From assembly GCA_019689655.1 (NCBI GenBank), contig JADGHC010000004.1, positions 1 to 38,415 on the forward strand: a stretch of DNA of 38,415 nucleotides. The letters are read 5' to 3'. The translations under genes and the position numbers were made by a program. The notes under the pieces are model-generated. The model was not told the DNA's origin and searched no databases. It worked only from the letters and a program-made list of their open reading frames with translations. This document shows positions 27,030 through 37,349 of this stretch, piece by piece; position 1 is the stretch's first letter; each line of letters begins with the position of its first letter. The stretch is from Microbispora sp. (GTDB lineage: Bacteria; Actinomycetota; Actinomycetes; Streptosporangiales; Streptosporangiaceae).

Positions 27030-27781
27030 GCCACGGGTCGGTGCTGCCGTCATCCGCCACGGCGATCGTAGGCGACCCGGCGAAGATGGCCGGCACCACC
27101 GGCCCGATCGTCGAGGTCGGCGCGGGTGACGGAGCTTTGACCCTTCCGCTGAGCCGGTACGGCAGGCCGCTGACCGCGGTCGAGATCGACTCCGGGCGGG
27201 CACGCCGGCTGGCCCGGCGGGTCCCGGCGAACGTCACCGTCGTCAACGCCGACATTCTGCGGTTCCGGTTCCCCCGGTGGCCTCACGTGGTCGTCGGAAA
27301 CCTGCCGTTCCATCTCACGACCTCGATCATGCGGCGGCTCCTGGCGGCGCCCGGCTGGCGGACGGCGGTGCTGCTGGTCCAGTGGGAGGTCGCCCGGCGG
27401 CGGGCCGGCGTCGGCGGCGCCAGCATGCTGACGGCCGCCTGGTGGCCGTGGTTCGCCTTCGAGGTGCATGCGCGGGTGCCCGCGTGGTCCTTCCGGCCCG
27501 CCCCCTCGGTGGACGGCGGCCTGCTCACCATGACGCGCAGGGCCGTACCCCTGGTCGGCGAGCGGAAGCCGTACCAGGACTTCGTGCGGCGCGTCTTCAC
27601 GGGGCGCGGGTGCGGGATCCGGGAGATCCTGGAGAGGACGGGACGGCTGGACCGCGGGGCCGTACGGGCCTGGGCGCGGGACGCGCGGGTGCCGCCGTAC
27701 GCGCTGCCCAGGGACCTCACGGCCGAGCAGTGGGCGTCCCTGTGGCGGCAGGTGGTCCGGAACCAGCCGTCCGGGCTGTGA
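27026..27781 (+). CDS. Erm-like rRNA adenine-N6 methyltransferase
   Basis: VEVGAGDGALTLPLSRYGRPLTAVEIDSGRA...NVTVVNADILRF...VVVGNLPFHLTTSIMRRLL; Erm/KsgA superfamily; GTG start overlapping the upstream stop; usual QNFL-type N-terminal motif not seen. Confidence 0.8.
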   Translation: MSHGSVLPSSATAIVGDPAKMAGTTGPIVEVGAGDGALTLPLSRYGRPLTAVEIDSGRARRLARRVPANVTVVNADILRFRFPRWPHVVVGNLPFHLTTSIMRRLLAAPGWRTAVLLVQWEVARRRAGVGGASMLTAAWWPWFAFEVHARVPAWSFRPAPSVDGGLLTMTRRAVPLVGERKPYQDFVRRVFTGRGCGIREILERTGRLDRGAVRAWARDARVPPYALPRDLTAEQWASLWRQVVRNQPSGL

Positions 27782-27826
27782 TGATGGCGTTCACACGCCT
27801 GACCCATCGCGGACGGAGGACCCTTG

Positions 27827-28279
27827 GTGAACGACCTGATCGCCCGGCTGTGGCGAAGCATCGGCGGCTCGCTTCAGTGGCGGCTGATGTGGATCTCGCA
27901 GGCGAAGTTCATGGTCGGCGTCACCGGGGTCGTCCGCGACGGGGACGGGCGGGTGCTGCTGTTACGGCATCGGCTGTGGCCGGAGGGCCGGCAGTGGGGG
28001 CTGCCCACCGGCTACGCGATCAAAGGGGAGACGTTCCAGGACACGGTCGTCCGTGAGGTGCGGGAAGAGACCGGGCTCGACGTACGCGTCGGCAAGCTCG
28101 TCCGGCTGAACAGCGGCTACCGGCTGCGGGTCGAGGTGGCGTACGAGGCCGAGCTCGTCGGCGGCACGATGACGATCGACCCCAGGGAGATCCTGGAGGC
28201 CGGGTGGTTCACGACGGACGACCTGCCGGAGGAGACGCTGGAGGCGCACCGCCAGCTGATTCTGGGAAAGTCCGGGTAA
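27827..28279 (+). CDS. NUDIX hydrolase
   Basis: Nudix box: GYAIKGETFQDTVVREVREETGLDV. Confidence 0.92.
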   Translation: MNDLIARLWRSIGGSLQWRLMWISQAKFMVGVTGVVRDGDGRVLLLRHRLWPEGRQWGLPTGYAIKGETFQDTVVREVREETGLDVRVGKLVRLNSGYRLRVEVAYEAELVGGTMTIDPREILEAGWFTTDDLPEETLEAHRQLILGKSG

Positions 28280-28589
28280 GCCGTCATCCGACCGGGCTCA
28301 CGTGGTGAAAACCTGTGGACCGAAGCGGAGATTTGCCCGTTTTGTTCCCCGGTCTGTCCACAGAAAGGCGTTCGCGTAGGGCCGGTGGTGGTGGATCGGC
28401 CCAGGCTATGGCCCTGCGGCTTGACAGCCTGGCTGTCGCACCGGGTGGGCGAGAGTCCCCGAGCCGCCCGGGTGTCTTCTGTGGGGCATCCGTCGCACAT
28501 CGAGCTCTGGACGATCAGGAACCTCGAATGAGAACGGTACGTTGCCGCTTCGTCACCACCCTTCTCTGGAAGGAGGCGAGGCCGAACAC

Positions 28590-31500
28590 ATGAGCAGGCA
28601 GGGCGACAACGAGCTTCCAGAGACCTTACGCGAAGAGGTCCACCAGGGCGTGCGCCGCTGGATCACCCGCACCCGCGACGAGAAGCCCACCCGGGGACGG
28701 GCGAAACGGTGGACCGCGAACGCGGTGCTCGGCACGCTCGCTGCCTCTGCTCTGACCCCGATCTTCCTCGCCGTCGCATCAGGAGGCGTCGGCTCTGAGA
28801 TATTCCAGACCCTCACCAACGTCGGCACCAACATTCTCAGCGACCTGATCGGCGAAGTCGCGGCGAAGGCGCGCACCAAGAAGCCGCCCAGCGCCGAGGA
28901 GGTAGAGACCGACCTGCTGCAGGGAATCCGCGCGGTCCTCGAAGCGGGCGATGACGACGCGATCAGGTTGCGGCGCGAGCTCGCCCACCTGTTGCGCGTG
29001 ACCGACGTGCAGGCAGTCGTGCAGGAAGCGGCCGTCGACGGTGAGCTCACGGGGGTGGCGGAGGCGCTCAGGTCGCTGAGCGACCAGTTCTCCGAGTTCA
29101 CGTTCATGGGCGAGGCGCTGCTCAAAATCGAGCACACTCTGCGAAGTCAAGGCGACGTCCTCCGCCAGATCCACGCTCGCGTGATGCAGATCCAGGCGGC
29201 GCAGCTGCCGGCCACGGCACCCGCCCTTACCGGCACTGCCCGCGAACTGCCCGGATGCCCGTACAAGGGTTTGGAGCCGTACGACGAGGACGACTTCCCC
29301 TTCTTCCACGGCCGCGAGAAGGAGACCGACGCCCTTGTGAAGGCGATGGCCGCCAAGCTGGACGGCCCCAGTCTGCTCCTGCTGGCAGGGGCGTCGGGCT
29401 CGGGCAAGACGTCCCTGCTGCGTGCCGGGCTCGCCGCCCGCCTTGCGCGCGGGCACGAGGCGCTGCCGGAGGCCGCACGATGGCCTCGCGCGACTCTCAC
29501 TCCGACCGCTTCCCCGCTGGCCGAGCTGATCGCCCACCTCACGGTGATATTCGGTGCCGAGGACGCCCAGTCTCTCGAAAGGCTCGCCGCCGAGCCTCAC
29601 CGTGCGCACGAGCTCATCTACCCGCTTCTCCTCAAGCAGGCGGAAGGAGGCCGGGCGGGACGGCTGATTTTGATCATCGACGAGTTCGAAGAGATCTTCA
29701 CGATCGCCGCTTCTCGGTCGCCCGACCAGGTCACCACCTTCCTGGAGATTCTTCGCTCTATCACCGAGGATCCTGTCGGTCCGGATGACAAGCCCCCTGC
29801 CGTGGTGGTGCTCGGTCTGCGCGACGACTTCTGGCACCACTGCACGCCGCACAAGGTGCTAAACAGGGCTCAGAACTCCCAGTCGTTCACGCTCGGCCCC
29901 ATGAGGGACGCCGACCGGCTCAGGGCTGTCACGGGGCCGGCCGAAGAGGCGGGCCTGGAGCTGGAGGCCGGCCTAACCGACATGATCATGGATGATCTCA
30001 GGTCGCGCCCCGATGACGAAGGCGTGCTGCCACTGCTCTCCCAAGCGATGCTGATGACCTGGCAGCAGCGGGAGGGCAACCGGCTCACCCGCCACGGCTA
30101 CATCGCCACGGGCGGTATCGAGAAGGCCGTGCGCTCCGCGGCCGAAGAGGTCTACCGGTCCCTGCCCAGTCACCAGCAAGACCTGGTGCCCCGGCTGTTC
30201 CAACGCCTGACCGCGCTCACAAGCAACGGCCACGCCCGCAGAGCCATCCGGATGGACGACGCGCAGTCCCGGGCGGTTCTGGAGAAGTTCGCCGAGATGC
30301 GGCTGGTCGTGCTGCGCAGGGACGAGGCGGAGATCTCCCACGACGTATTGCTGAGGGCATGGCCGCGCCTGCGTGAGTGGCTGAAGGGTGACGAGCAGGG
30401 CCGGTTGCTCGTAACCGAGCTGAATGAGGACGCGCAGCGCTGGAAGCGGGATGCGCGTGACCGCGGCCTGCTCTACGGTTACCGCCGGCTCAAAAGGGTC
30501 AAGAAGATCCTGGACCGCTGGAACGCGGACGATCTCGAGCGCTACCCACGGCTCGAACCGGACTCCGAAGCGTTCCTCACCGCCTCGTACCGGAAAGTAC
30601 GCAGGGCTGGCATCACCGGGCTCGCCGTGGCGGTGGCGGTTCCCGTGATCGCGGGCGCCGCCTGGGTGAGGCTCAACGACGCGCGGGCCGCGTCCGAAGC
30701 CCACAGCCTGGCTGAGACCGTCATCAACCGGAGCCATGCCGTACGGCAGAGCGACCCCCTCGTGTCGGGTCTGCTGGCCGCGGCGTCCTGGGAGATCGGC
30801 ACAGTGACGAAGCCAGGCAAGGCATGCTCGACTTCCTGGCCACCACGGCGCACGCCGTACTGCCCGCCTCGTCCGCGGCGGCGTTCAGCCCTGACGGCGA
30901 CATCCTCGTCACGATCGGCGCCCACGACACGATCGAGGTTCGGACGTGCGGACGCGCAGGATGCTCGGCACCCTGCCGGACGCCCACACCGGAGCGGTTT
31001 ACTTCACACTGTTCAGCCCGGACGGCAAGGTACTCGCCAGCGTGGGGCAGGATCACAAGGTGTGCCTGTGGGATGTCTCCTCCCGCAAGCCGATCGTCGC
31101 GCCCATCATGCCGATCCCCGACGTGTCCGACCCGGACGGCCGTGTCGACGCCGTCGCCTTCAGCCCGGACGGCACCCTCATCGCCGTAGCCACCATGGAC
31201 TACCGGATCCGGTTCTACGAGGTCGCGACGGGCAGGCCCGTGGGCAGGCCGCTGAGCGTGCCTTCCGATGCGGAGCTGATGGCATTCGGTCCCGACGACC
31301 GCACCGTCATCGTCCGTGATGGTGCAACCATGTCGCTCTATGACCGGGTCGCGGGCCGGCGTACGCGCGCCATCCCCGCCGAGGCCGACCTTTTGGCCCT
31401 GGGCGGCGGCGTCCTGGCGACGTACCACGACGGCGAGATCCGGCTGTGGCAGCCCGCCTCGCTCCGCCCCCTCGGTGCTCCCATGCGCTCGGGAAAGATC

Positions 31501-32774
31501 GACATGCTCGCCGTCAGCCCCGACGGCTCAACGATCGCGGTGGCCGCCGATCGAAGCATCCGGTATTGGGACATCAGGACCCACCGGCTTACGGGCACCA
31601 CCTTGACCGGCCACAGGGACACCATCACCGCCTTGGGCTTCACCAGCGACGGAACCCGCTTGTGGACATTGGCCGGCGACGACACCGGGCGGCTGTGGAA
31701 CACGAAACTCCTGGCCGAGATCGGCGATCCCATCACGCTGAGCACAGGCGAGACCGCCTTCGAGAGCGACTCCCGTGTCCTGTCCTTCAGTTCCGACGGC
31801 AGACTGCTGACGGTGGCGTCGGGGGACGAACTCCAGCAATGGACGACTCACGCCGAGCGGATGCCGGCTCTGCCAGCAGGCACGCTCGCCGTCTCCCCCG
31901 ACGGACGAACAGTCGCCGTCGAGGAAGCCGGCAGGCTCGTGGTCAAGGACAGGGCCTCCGGCCGCCGCACTGGAGCCTCCTTACCGCTGCCGGACGCAGA
32001 TATGCGGCTGATCGCCTTCAGCCCGGACTGGCGCGCGGTCGCGATCTCCAGCACGAACGACATCCGGGTCTGGGATGTGGCCACGGGGCGCCCGCTCAGC
32101 CCAATCATGACCGGGCACGGCGAAGGTTATTCGGGGTACGACCCGGACGGCACGATCGTCACCGGGCCGATCGACGGCATCGTCGACATGGCTTTCAGCC
32201 CCGACCGTACGACCCTGGTCTCCGCCGGAGTGGACGGGGTGCTGCGCTTCTGGGACGTGGCGACTGGCCGCTCCACCCGGGAGGCCGCATACGTCACAGC
32301 CGTGAGAATCGACAGCTCCGGCCGGTACGCCGTGACGCTCTCACTCGATCCCACAGACGAGAGCTTCGGCGAGATCAGACTGTGGGACCGGCCACCCGTA
32401 AGCAGATCGGCACGCCCTGGCCGGCGCACGCCGGTGGCGCCGACGCCGCCGCGTTCAGTCCCGACGGGCGCATCCTGGCAACCGGAGGCCGTGACGGCGA
32501 GATCCGGCTGTGGGACGTGCCCACCCGGCGTGCCCTTGGCAACCCGATCAAAGCTCATGCGGGCACCGTCACGTCCGTTGTATTCAGCCCGGACGGGAAG
32601 ATCCTGGCGAGCGCGGGCGACGACGGGACCGTACGCCTGTGGGCGACCGACCTGCCCGCGGATCCTCGAAGGGGCGTCTGCGCGGTCGCAGGCCGTTCCC
32701 TGACCGAGGAGGAGTGGCAGCGCCACCTGCCGGGGACTCCGGCCCCCGACGACCTGGGCTGCGGTTCGACCTGA
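28590..32774 (+). pseudogene. STAND NTPase (nSTAND1-like) with WD40 repeats, interrupted by three apparent -1 frameshifts (pseudogene or sequencing errors)
   Basis: N-terminal helical/hydrophobic domain, CPYKGLEPYDEDDFPFFHGREKETDALVKAM..LLLAGASGSGKTSLLRAGL..LILIIDEFEEIF, TM, then WD40 units (AFSPDG...LWD). Coding moves frame 0 to 2 (~30804), 2 to 1 (~30941), 1 to 0 (~32388). Confidence 0.82.
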
Positions 32775-32974
32775 GGGACTCAGCTCCGGCGCCACTCGGC
32801 AGAGCGCGCCATCGCCTCGATCTTGGGGCCCGGCCGGATCATCAATGCCAGCCGACGGTGACGACGAAATCACCGTCCGTGAGACCACGGCGAGGGTCCA
32901 GCCGACGAAGGGGCGCGAGCGTAATATGCGCCGGCACCCAATCGGTTATCTCGTTGGCTGAGCGGCCAGAGTGC

Positions 32975-35380
32975 TCATCCGTTCTCTGCAGCCATGATCC
33001 GGTCACGCAGGTCGCGCGCTCTGGCGTCGTCGAACTCGGCCAGCGCGGAGAGCGCTTCCTCCCGCAAGGGCGTTACGTCATCGCCAACTGCCGCCTGGGC
33101 GATCGCCGTCATCATGTTCGCCAGCGCGATCGCCAACTGCCACCGATCATCTAGCTCACGATGAACGGCCGCCGCACGTCGGTGGAAGTCGAGTGCCTCC
33201 GCCGGTCGGCCGAGCGCGCGATATGCCTCCCCTGTAGCGTCCAGGGCCCGCGCCTCCCGGCTGCGGTCACCCAGGCGCCGCTGGATGCTCGATGCGCGCT
33301 GGAACGACACCAGGGAGTCGGCGACGCTCCCGGCGGCTAGTTGCACCCGGCCGTGCTCGAGCAGCCAGTAGCCCTCCCACATCAGATTGGCGCGGTCTCG
33401 GGCGATGCCCAGCGCCTCCTCTATGTAGGCCGCGGCCTGGTCGAGGTGTCCGGCCTCGCGCCGCGCCATGGACAGAAGACGCAGGGCGTTCCCCTGCCCG
33501 TCCGGATATCCCAGCCGACGGAACCCGTCGAGCGCCCGCCCGGCGAAGTCGGCGGCTTCGCCAAGACGGCCCATCTCATAGTTCGTCTCCGCGAGATTGG
33601 CCAGTACGGTCGACTCCCAGCGAGGCTCGTCAAGCGCCCGGAGCACGTCGAGGCTCTGTGAGAAGTCGGCGTGGGCCTGACGCAGGTTTCGCCGACGGAG
33701 ACCGACCAGCCCCAGGGCGTTGAGTGACATGGCCTCCCCGAGGCTGTCCCCGATCTCCCTTCTCAAGGCGAGCGCCTTGCGGTGATGCTCGGCGCCCTTG
33801 TCGAGCTGGTGGGACTGGACGTACGCCTTGCCGAGGCTTTCCAGCACCTCCGCCTCGCCGTACGCATCGCCGACGCGCCGGGCGGCCCGCAGTCCGGTCG
33901 AAGCCAGTCCGAACCAGGCTTCGAAGGGATTGTGCCGGGCGCAATACCCGCGGGTTACGGCCGCGATCTGCCATGCGAGGTCGTCCAACCCCTGTTCCGC
34001 GGCGACCCGTACCGCGGCGACCAAGTTCGCAAGCTCGGCATTGAACCAGCGCAGCGCCTCCGCGTACTCGGAGAAGGTCAGTGCGCCGACCAGGGGATCG
34101 GGCTCTCCCAGGCGAATCGGCCGGTCGAGCGGGGCCAGCGTCTCCTGGGCATGCGCGGCAGTGTGGAGATACCAGGTGATCACTCGCCGCAACACCTCCC
34201 TGCGGCTCTCCGGGCTCTCCTCACCAAGGGCCTGGTCCACCGCGTAAGCGCGCATCAGGTCGTGGAACTGGTAGCGGTCGGGTCCGATCTGCTCGATGAG
34301 ATGAGCGCCTACCAGCGTGTCGAGCATCTGCCGGGCCTGCCCTTGGGTGCTCGCGGCGGTGACGGCCACGACAGGCACCCCGAACTCCGGGGTCGGGTGC
34401 AGTCCCAGCAGCCGGAACGCCCGTGCGGCCGGTTCGGGCAGGGCTCGGTACGACCAGGCGAAGACGGTGCGGACCGCGTCCGCTTCATCACCACTCTCAG
34501 CGGTGAGGGCGTCCCAGAGCGCCGACTCGTCACGAAGGTCCTGAATAAGCTCGCGCAGCGGCATCCACGGCCGGCTGGCGGCGCGCTCCGCCGCGATGCG
34601 CAGAGCCAGCGGAAGCCGGGCACATAGGCGCGCGAGCTCGGCCAGCTCCTGGAGGTCGTCCTCTCCCCGGTATTCCGCGGTCACCCGGCGAACCAGCTCC
34701 AGCGCCTCCGACTCGCGCAGCGTGTCCACGGTGACGCGGTGCGCGCCCTCTCGCACCATCAGCCCAGAGAGGCGATCCCTGCTTGTCACGATCACCAGAC
34801 AGGTGTCCGTACCCGGCAGCAGCGGGCGGACCTGAGCCGCCTTCGCCGCGTTGTCGAGCACCACCAGCATCCGCCGGCCGGCCAGCAGCGAACGGTACAT
34901 CGCCGATCTGGCTTCGAGATCCGGCGGGATCGCCGCCGCCGGGACGTTCAGAGCACGCAGGAACCTGTCCAGAACCTCGCTGGCGGTGACCGGCTCACCA
35001 GGGTCGTACCCGCGCAGGTTCACGTACAGCTGACCGTCCGGGAAATGCTCCCGGATCTGATGCGCCCAGTGCAGCGCAAGCGCGGTTTTCCCGACGCCGG
35101 CGGTTCCGGCGATCACGCAGACACCGTTCGACCGGAACAAGTGCCCGTCGGGGATCAGGACCTTTCGAAGCCTGTCCAGCTCATTTACCCGGTTGACGAA
35201 CCCCCGTACGTCACCGGGCAGCTGCCGGGGAATGTGCGTGGGCGCGGGCGCCGAGCCGTGAAAATGTACCCCACCGTGCACGTCCCGCGCCTGCACCACA
35301 TCGCCTGCGGTGCCCGACAGTTCCGAATGGGTGGTCCCGTCGTGCCGGTCGCCACCACCCTCTGGTCTCCTGGACCCCAA
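32975..35380 (-). CDS. NB-ARC/TPR NLR-like STAND protein with N-terminal amyloid-like motif
   Basis: SGTAGDVVQARDVHGGVHFHG; NB-ARC: VCVIAGTAGVGKTALALHWAHQI...RRMLVVLDNAAKAAQVRPLLPG...CLVIVTSRDRLSGL...LARLCARLPLALRI; C-terminal TPRs. Confidence 0.92.
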   Translation of the reverse strand: MGSRRPEGGGDRHDGTTHSELSGTAGDVVQARDVHGGVHFHGSAPAPTHIPRQLPGDVRGFVNRVNELDRLRKVLIPDGHLFRSNGVCVIAGTAGVGKTALALHWAHQIREHFPDGQLYVNLRGYDPGEPVTASEVLDRFLRALNVPAAAIPPDLEARSAMYRSLLAGRRMLVVLDNAAKAAQVRPLLPGTDTCLVIVTSRDRLSGLMVREGAHRVTVDTLRESEALELVRRVTAEYRGEDDLQELAELARLCARLPLALRIAAERAASRPWMPLRELIQDLRDESALWDALTAESGDEADAVRTVFAWSYRALPEPAARAFRLLGLHPTPEFGVPVVAVTAASTQGQARQMLDTLVGAHLIEQIGPDRYQFHDLMRAYAVDQALGEESPESRREVLRRVITWYLHTAAHAQETLAPLDRPIRLGEPDPLVGALTFSEYAEALRWFNAELANLVAAVRVAAEQGLDDLAWQIAAVTRGYCARHNPFEAWFGLASTGLRAARRVGDAYGEAEVLESLGKAYVQSHQLDKGAEHHRKALALRREIGDSLGEAMSLNALGLVGLRRRNLRQAHADFSQSLDVLRALDEPRWESTVLANLAETNYEMGRLGEAADFAGRALDGFRRLGYPDGQGNALRLLSMARREAGHLDQAAAYIEEALGIARDRANLMWEGYWLLEHGRVQLAAGSVADSLVSFQRASSIQRRLGDRSREARALDATGEAYRALGRPAEALDFHRRAAAVHRELDDRWQLAIALANMMTAIAQAAVGDDVTPLREEALSALAEFDDARARDLRDRIMAAENG
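35255..35317 (-). other. Candidate amyloid-signalling motif, NLR copy
   Basis: SGTAGDVVQARDVHGGVHFHG (residues 22-42 of the NLR-like protein). Confidence 0.65.
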
Positions 35381-35440
35381 CGCTTCCCTTCCCTCTGATC
35401 CCCCGAGACCTCGAACATCGGCGGAATCCGGCGCAGCTCG

Positions 35441-36055
35441 TCAGACACCGGAATGGGACAGTTGAAGCACGGACCGGTTACGGGCGAAGTATTCCGTTAT
35501 GTCTTCGCCTACCCGGTACAGATTTTCGATCATTGTCCTGCACCGGTCGATCAGCGAACGGTCCGTATATCGAACACCGCCCGCTAGAACGCCATGTTCG
35601 TCATAGAGCACCTCGTACATGACGTCATCGCCCAGGACGACCAGCTCAGGCAGTTGATTCGCCGTCTCCAGCGGACGCACCTCCTTCGCGCTGACTATGC
35701 GTACGAGGCCGCCGTATTGGTGCCGCATGCGAAGAAGTTGCAGCTCCCAGCGTAGATAGGGAGTTATCGGCTCTTCTACGACTCGTACGCGCCGTGTTCG
35801 GAAGCCGGCTGCGTCAATGCGCCGGTAGTAGTCCTGGATGGCGTCTCGTCGCTCGTCCAGCAGCCGGAGCGACCTCTTCCAGTCGCCGGCCGAAAACGCC
35901 GTCCAGCTCTCGTCCTCCGGCTCATCGAACGCCTGGCGCCGCTCCAGCTTCCAGAAGTCATGCTCCCGAATCGCCCAGAAATGCTCGCCGAAGTCGTCTT
36001 GGTAAGCGCGCCGAGTAAGTCTCTCACCAGGGAATGTCTTGAGAAGATCACGCAT
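35441..36055 (-). CDS. DUF6879-like protein
   Basis: MRDLLKTFPGERLTRRAYQDDFGEHFWAIREHDFWKLERRQAF...RRVRVVEEPITPYLRWELQLLRMRHQYGGLVRIVSA: layout of DUF6879 proteins. Confidence 0.7.
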   Translation of the reverse strand: MRDLLKTFPGERLTRRAYQDDFGEHFWAIREHDFWKLERRQAFDEPEDESWTAFSAGDWKRSLRLLDERRDAIQDYYRRIDAAGFRTRRVRVVEEPITPYLRWELQLLRMRHQYGGLVRIVSAKEVRPLETANQLPELVVLGDDVMYEVLYDEHGVLAGGVRYTDRSLIDRCRTMIENLYRVGEDITEYFARNRSVLQLSHSGV

Positions 36056-36317
36056 CAGGTAAGTCCGCCTTGGCCGCGATGAGCATGACCCGGGGAATGA
36101 TAACGAGTTTTTCGTCCTCGGCCATGACCACGCTCTCAGGCAGGCGCGATGCATAGAAACTCGTTAGATCCCTTCCGATCACAGCGATATCCCCGTTGTC
36201 GAGCTCCCATATGTCGGGACAACCATCGTCATTTCCGGTGCAGCCCAGTTCGGCCGCCGATTTGCCGAGCCGCCGGACCATCGTCGCCGACGGGTCCGCC
36301 TCCCATGCGCGAGCCAT
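36048..36317 (-). CDS. Small conserved-type hypothetical protein (89 aa), partner of the DUF6879-like gene
   Basis: MARAWEADPSATMVRRLGKSAAELGCTGNDDGCPDIWELDNGDIAVIGRDLTSFYASRLPESVVMAEDEKLVIIPRVMLIAAKADLPDA; overlaps the next gene. Confidence 0.75.
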   Translation of the reverse strand: MARAWEADPSATMVRRLGKSAAELGCTGNDDGCPDIWELDNGDIAVIGRDLTSFYASRLPESVVMAEDEKLVIIPRVMLIAAKADLPDA

Positions 36318-36376
36318 CGGTGCTCTCCTTCGAAGGTACGCGATCCGAAATTTATTATGTTCAGGGAAATATCCTG

Positions 36377-37240
36377 TCAACGATCAGGTGGGAGAGCAGG
36401 CGCCATCTCGGTAACCCAGATCGGCCCATCACCGCAGGCCACTTTCAAACCGTTCCCCGGCACAAGAGCGGTGCGTAGCAGGGTCATCCATTCACCGTCG
36501 ATTCGAGCGAACGGCCCACGCTGCCCGAACAGCCCGAACCGGAAGGCGCGCACCTGGTTGTGGATCTCGCGTGCAGTCCGATTCCAATCCACGAACATGA
36601 AGTCCGGCTCCATCCAGCCGGCATAGCTCGCATCGGCCTCATTCTGGGGCTCACCTTCGGCGCCGGCAGCGGCGGCTTCGATGGCGACAGGGAGCAGCTC
36701 CGCGATGACCTGGTCGACGTCGGCCCACAACCGTTCGGTGACAAGGTCATCCTCGATGCGGATGCCGCCTTTGCGCACGAGGATGTTCCCGCTGTCGAAT
36801 TCCTCGTCCATCCAGTGGATGGTGACTCCAATCTCCGGGTCTCCGTTGCGAACCGCCCAGTGAACCGGTATCGGTCCTCGATAACGAGGCAGCAGCGAGG
36901 TGTGCACATTGATGGCACCGAGTCGCGTGCTTTGCAAAACCTCTCTGGGAATTTTCCAGGGAAATCCGTACACGACGATGAGATCTGCCTGATATCCGGA
37001 TAACGCCTTGGCCAGCCCACTTACCGTTCCCGGAAGCAGGAGGTCCATACCCGGCGGCAGCGCCCTGCTGATATCAGCAATGGTCTCTGCGGATCCTCTG
37101 CCGGTGGTTTTTCGCTGGCGCAACGACCGGGCATGCACGAATGCGATAGGTGTATGCCCGGATGCGATGCATGTTTCATACAGAAGCCTGAAACCGCTCA
37201 CACCAAAAGAGATCAAGATCACGCGTAGGCCGTCCGACAT
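36377..37240 (-). CDS. Formyltransferase (methionyl-tRNA formyltransferase-like)
   Basis: ADLIVVYGFPWKIPREVLQSTRLGAINVHTSLLPRYRGPIPVHWAVRNGDPEIGVTIHWMDEEFDSGNIL: formyl_trans_N catalytic N/H/D pattern. Confidence 0.88.
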   Translation of the reverse strand: MSDGLRVILISFGVSGFRLLYETCIASGHTPIAFVHARSLRQRKTTGRGSAETIADISRALPPGMDLLLPGTVSGLAKALSGYQADLIVVYGFPWKIPREVLQSTRLGAINVHTSLLPRYRGPIPVHWAVRNGDPEIGVTIHWMDEEFDSGNILVRKGGIRIEDDLVTERLWADVDQVIAELLPVAIEAAAAGAEGEPQNEADASYAGWMEPDFMFVDWNRTAREIHNQVRAFRFGLFGQRGPFARIDGEWMTLLRTALVPGNGLKVACGDGPIWVTEMAPALPPDR

Positions 37241-37349
37241 TCTGAATGATTCCCTCCACATCGCCCGATTGATCTTGCTCCATACGGTCGGTTTCGCCGC
37301 GCGCCCCGATTCAGCGAACACGGAACACCTGACGAAACCAACAGGGCGA

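Noticed and set aside
28280-28589. Possible structured RNA upstream of the STAND-WD40 gene
   Set aside because: Some GC-rich complementary stretches, but no recognisable tRNA, riboswitch or ncRNA family by eye.
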